From assembly GCA_031286555.1 (NCBI GenBank), contig JAITUD010000511.1:1-6136 (forward strand): DNA of 6,136 nucleotides, in the 5' to 3' direction. How positions within the stretch are numbered: position 1 is the first letter of the stretch; every line of letters starts with the position of its first letter. The notes beneath the pieces were generated by a model. The model was not told the DNA's origin and ran no database searches. It saw nothing but the letters and a program-made list of their open reading frames with translations. This document shows, in pieces, positions 4,538-6,136 of this stretch. Source of the stretch: Microbacterium sp. GTDB lineage: Bacteria; Actinomycetota; Actinomycetes; Actinomycetales; Microbacteriaceae. A program made the translations under genes and the position numbers.

Positions 4538-5857
4538 GTGACAGACGACCTCGCCGACCTCGCCGGGCTCTTCCAGGGACAGCAGAACGCGACCGAGGCC
4601 GACCGCGCCGCCCGCGGCAGAGGCGGACGTATCGCCCTGCTGGTCACCGCGATCGTCCTCGTCCTGGCCCTCGCCGGCGCAGGCGGGTACGTCTGGTGGG
4701 CGCTGAACGCGTCGCTGCCGCAGCCGGTCACCTCCTCGCATACGCCCGACCCGCCGGCATCCGCAGCCGTGGCGCTCGCGCTGCCGGAGAGCACGTCGGC
4801 GATCTCGATCTCCGGCGCCGAGGAGTACCTCGGGAAGACCTCAGGTGTCTGGGCCAAGAGCGGCGCGAACGACCCACGTCCGATGGCCAGCATCAGCAAG
4901 CTCATCACCGCGCTCGTCGTGCTCGACCGGAAGCCGCTCGCGGACGCGGCCGCGACGGGCCCGACGATCCGCTTCAGCAAGGCCGACCACGACCTGTACG
5001 ACCAGTACTACGTGCAGGGCGCGACCATCGCGCCGATGCCCACAGGCAGCTCGATGTCGGAGCGCGACGCCATCGCGATGATGCTCGTCCCCTCCGCCAG
5101 CAACTACGCCGACGCCGTGTCCACCTGGGCATACGGCTCCCGCGGGGCGTTCCTCAGCGCGGCCAGGAAGTGGCTGGCGAAGAACGGCCTGAACAGCACG
5201 AGGATCGTCGAGCCGACCGGAATCAGCGCGCAGAACACCAGCACACCGACCGACCTGCTCGCGCTGGGGCGGCTGGCCGCGGCCAGTCCGGCGGTCGCCG
5301 CGATCGCCGGGATGAGGTCGCTGCAGATCCCCGACCTCGGCGGCTTCTCCAACACCAACGACCTGCTCGGCGTCGAGGGAGTCACCGGTCTCAAGACCGG
5401 CAACCTCGGCAGCGGCTCGCACAACCTGCTCTACACCGCGTCGCTCGACGTCGGCATCGGCAAGCCGATCTCCGTCGTCGGCGTCGTCCTCGGCGGCGCG
5501 ACCAACGCCGCGGTCGCCGACGACGTGAAGGCGCTGCTCGCGAGCATCCGCGAGGGCTTCCACCAGATCGACGTCGCCGAGGCGGGGCAGCCTGTCGGAC
5601 ACATCGAGACGCCGTGGGGCGACGAGGCCCAGCTGGTGATTCCCTCCGGCACCTCGATACTCACCTGGTCGGACACACCGATCGAGGTGAGCATGACGCT
5701 GAACGCCCCGAAGACCTACACGGACGGCGAGGTCGTCGGCAGCATCACCTGGAAGGCCGGACCGAACACGACCTCCGCCGACATCCGGCTGAAGGGCACG
5801 ATCGGCCAGCCCGACGAGTGGTGGCGGCTCACCCACCCCGATCTGCTCGGCGAGTGA
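4538..5857 (+). CDS. Membrane-anchored D-alanyl-D-alanine carboxypeptidase (peptidase S11)
   Basis: The 439-aa product should trim the terminal D-Ala from peptidoglycan stem peptides outside the membrane. A short cytoplasmic head is followed by one membrane segment (about 32-55) and a Pro-rich linker. The catalytic domain (about 75-340) has Ser118-Ile-Ser-Lys121 (SxxK, nucleophile Ser118) and Lys286-Thr-Gly288 (KTG). The middle motif reads Ser186-Ala-Ser188-Asn189 where family members usually have SxN. A C-terminal beta-rich domain (about 345-439) ends EWWRLTHPDLLGE. The frame is open from 4322. GTG 4538 is preferred because codons between 4463 and 4538 end in A or T more often and include rare AGA. 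GTG 4463, adding 25 residues, has a nearby GGGAAAAG and remains possible. It converges on the cardiolipin synthase gene, 9 bp apart. Confidence 0.93.
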   Translation: MTDDLADLAGLFQGQQNATEADRAARGRGGRIALLVTAIVLVLALAGAGGYVWWALNASLPQPVTSSHTPDPPASAAVALALPESTSAISISGAEEYLGKTSGVWAKSGANDPRPMASISKLITALVVLDRKPLADAAATGPTIRFSKADHDLYDQYYVQGATIAPMPTGSSMSERDAIAMMLVPSASNYADAVSTWAYGSRGAFLSAARKWLAKNGLNSTRIVEPTGISAQNTSTPTDLLALGRLAAASPAVAAIAGMRSLQIPDLGGFSNTNDLLGVEGVTGLKTGNLGSGSHNLLYTASLDVGIGKPISVVGVVLGGATNAAVADDVKALLASIREGFHQIDVAEAGQPVGHIETPWGDEAQLVIPSGTSILTWSDTPIEVSMTLNAPKTYTDGEVVGSITWKAGPNTTSADIRLKGTIGQPDEWWRLTHPDLLGE

Positions 5858-5869
5858 GCCGGGCGCTCA
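5855..5869. terminator. Small hairpin joining the convergent stops of the carboxypeptidase and cardiolipin synthase genes
   Basis: TGAGC (5855-5859) pairs with GCTCA (5865-5869) across a 5-nt loop. The arms contain the TGA of the carboxypeptidase gene and the minus-strand stop of the cardiolipin synthase gene. The 5-bp stem is short, so termination activity is uncertain, but the arrangement copies the stronger hairpin at 2805-2843. Confidence 0.3.
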
Positions 5870-6136
5870 GTTCAGCGCCGACGTCAGGCGGAAGACCCCG
5901 TCGAGGAAGGTCGACTTCGCCGGCTCGCGCAGCCACTCCTCGAGCGTGAGCTCGCGACCGGCATCCCGGTACTTCTGCTCGACGTCGCGCATCTGCGCGA
6001 CGAACGACTCGCCGCGCACCAGCAGCGACATCTCGGAGTTCAGGCTGAACGAGCGGATGTCCATGTTGCTCGAACCGATCACGGCGATGTCGTCGTCGAT
6101 CGAGAAGTGCTTCGCGTGCAGGATGTACGGCGCCGG
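5867..6136 (-). CDS. cls: Cardiolipin synthase, C-terminal fragment (phospholipase D family)
   Basis: The last 89 residues are visible and the rest of the gene lies beyond base 6136. The second HKD motif is intact at fragment residues 7-14 (HAKHFSID: His7, Lys9, Asp14), followed by IAVIGSSNMDIRSFSLNSE, a phrase characteristic of bacterial cardiolipin synthases. The tail (LTLEEWLREPAKSTFLDGV) is also typical. The enzyme joins two phosphatidylglycerol molecules into cardiolipin and glycerol at the membrane; N-terminal membrane segments and the first HKD motif would be outside the window. The stop at 5867-5869 is 9 bp from the carboxypeptidase stop on the other strand. Confidence 0.93.
   Translation of the reverse strand, partial: PAPYILHAKHFSIDDDIAVIGSSNMDIRSFSLNSEMSLLVRGESFVAQMRDVEQKYRDAGRELTLEEWLREPAKSTFLDGVFRLTSALN

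Noticed and set aside
4841..5836. 331-aa minus-strand frame across the carboxypeptidase gene
   Set aside because: Val/Arg/Gly-rich shadow antisense to a gene with clear S11 motifs.
4696..5949. 417-aa plus-strand frame overlapping the carboxypeptidase gene
   Set aside because: Extremely Arg-rich shadow frame with no domain features.

Overview
The window is high-GC, gene-dense DNA from an actinobacterium. Codons end mostly in G or C, several genes overlap or nearly touch, and many genes have GTG or weakly signalled starts. Protein styles and the very frequent word GGATGC/GCATCC suggest Microbacteriaceae, most likely Microbacterium or a close relative. That placement is an inference from sequence style, not from a marker gene. 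No rRNA, tRNA, CRISPR, insertion sequence or phage gene is visible.

Left part (1-2101): a protein C-terminus of unknown function on the + strand converges on a group 1 truncated hemoglobin (- strand), with a hairpin terminator between them. Upstream of the hemoglobin gene lies soxR, on the same strand. Divergent from soxR is a two-gene operon encoding a 7Fe ferredoxin (FdxA) and a flavin-reductase-like protein, joined by an ATGA overlap. The soxR/fdxA gap holds an almost perfect SoxR box inside a 19-bp promoter spacer, so redox-active compounds probably switch the operon on through SoxR. Together these genes look like a small redox and NO stress module, and this is the most interesting part of the window.

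Middle part (2201-4389): an unrecognised 159-aa protein with five cysteines is followed 4 nt later by a 44-aa small protein. The small gene converges on a HAD-type haloacid dehalogenase, and both stop codons are buried in one long hairpin. Upstream of the HAD gene, on the - strand, are a 139-aa protein of the actinobacterial family commonly labelled 'pilus assembly protein CpaE' and a 122-aa membrane protein.

Right part (4390-6136): a membrane-anchored D-alanyl-D-alanine carboxypeptidase (peptidase S11), divergent from the membrane-protein gene, converges on the 3' end of a cardiolipin synthase gene that runs off the window. This is ordinary envelope housekeeping. No stretch of more than 300 bases lacks a gene; the longest gaps are about 126 bp (576-701) and 148 bp (4390-4537).
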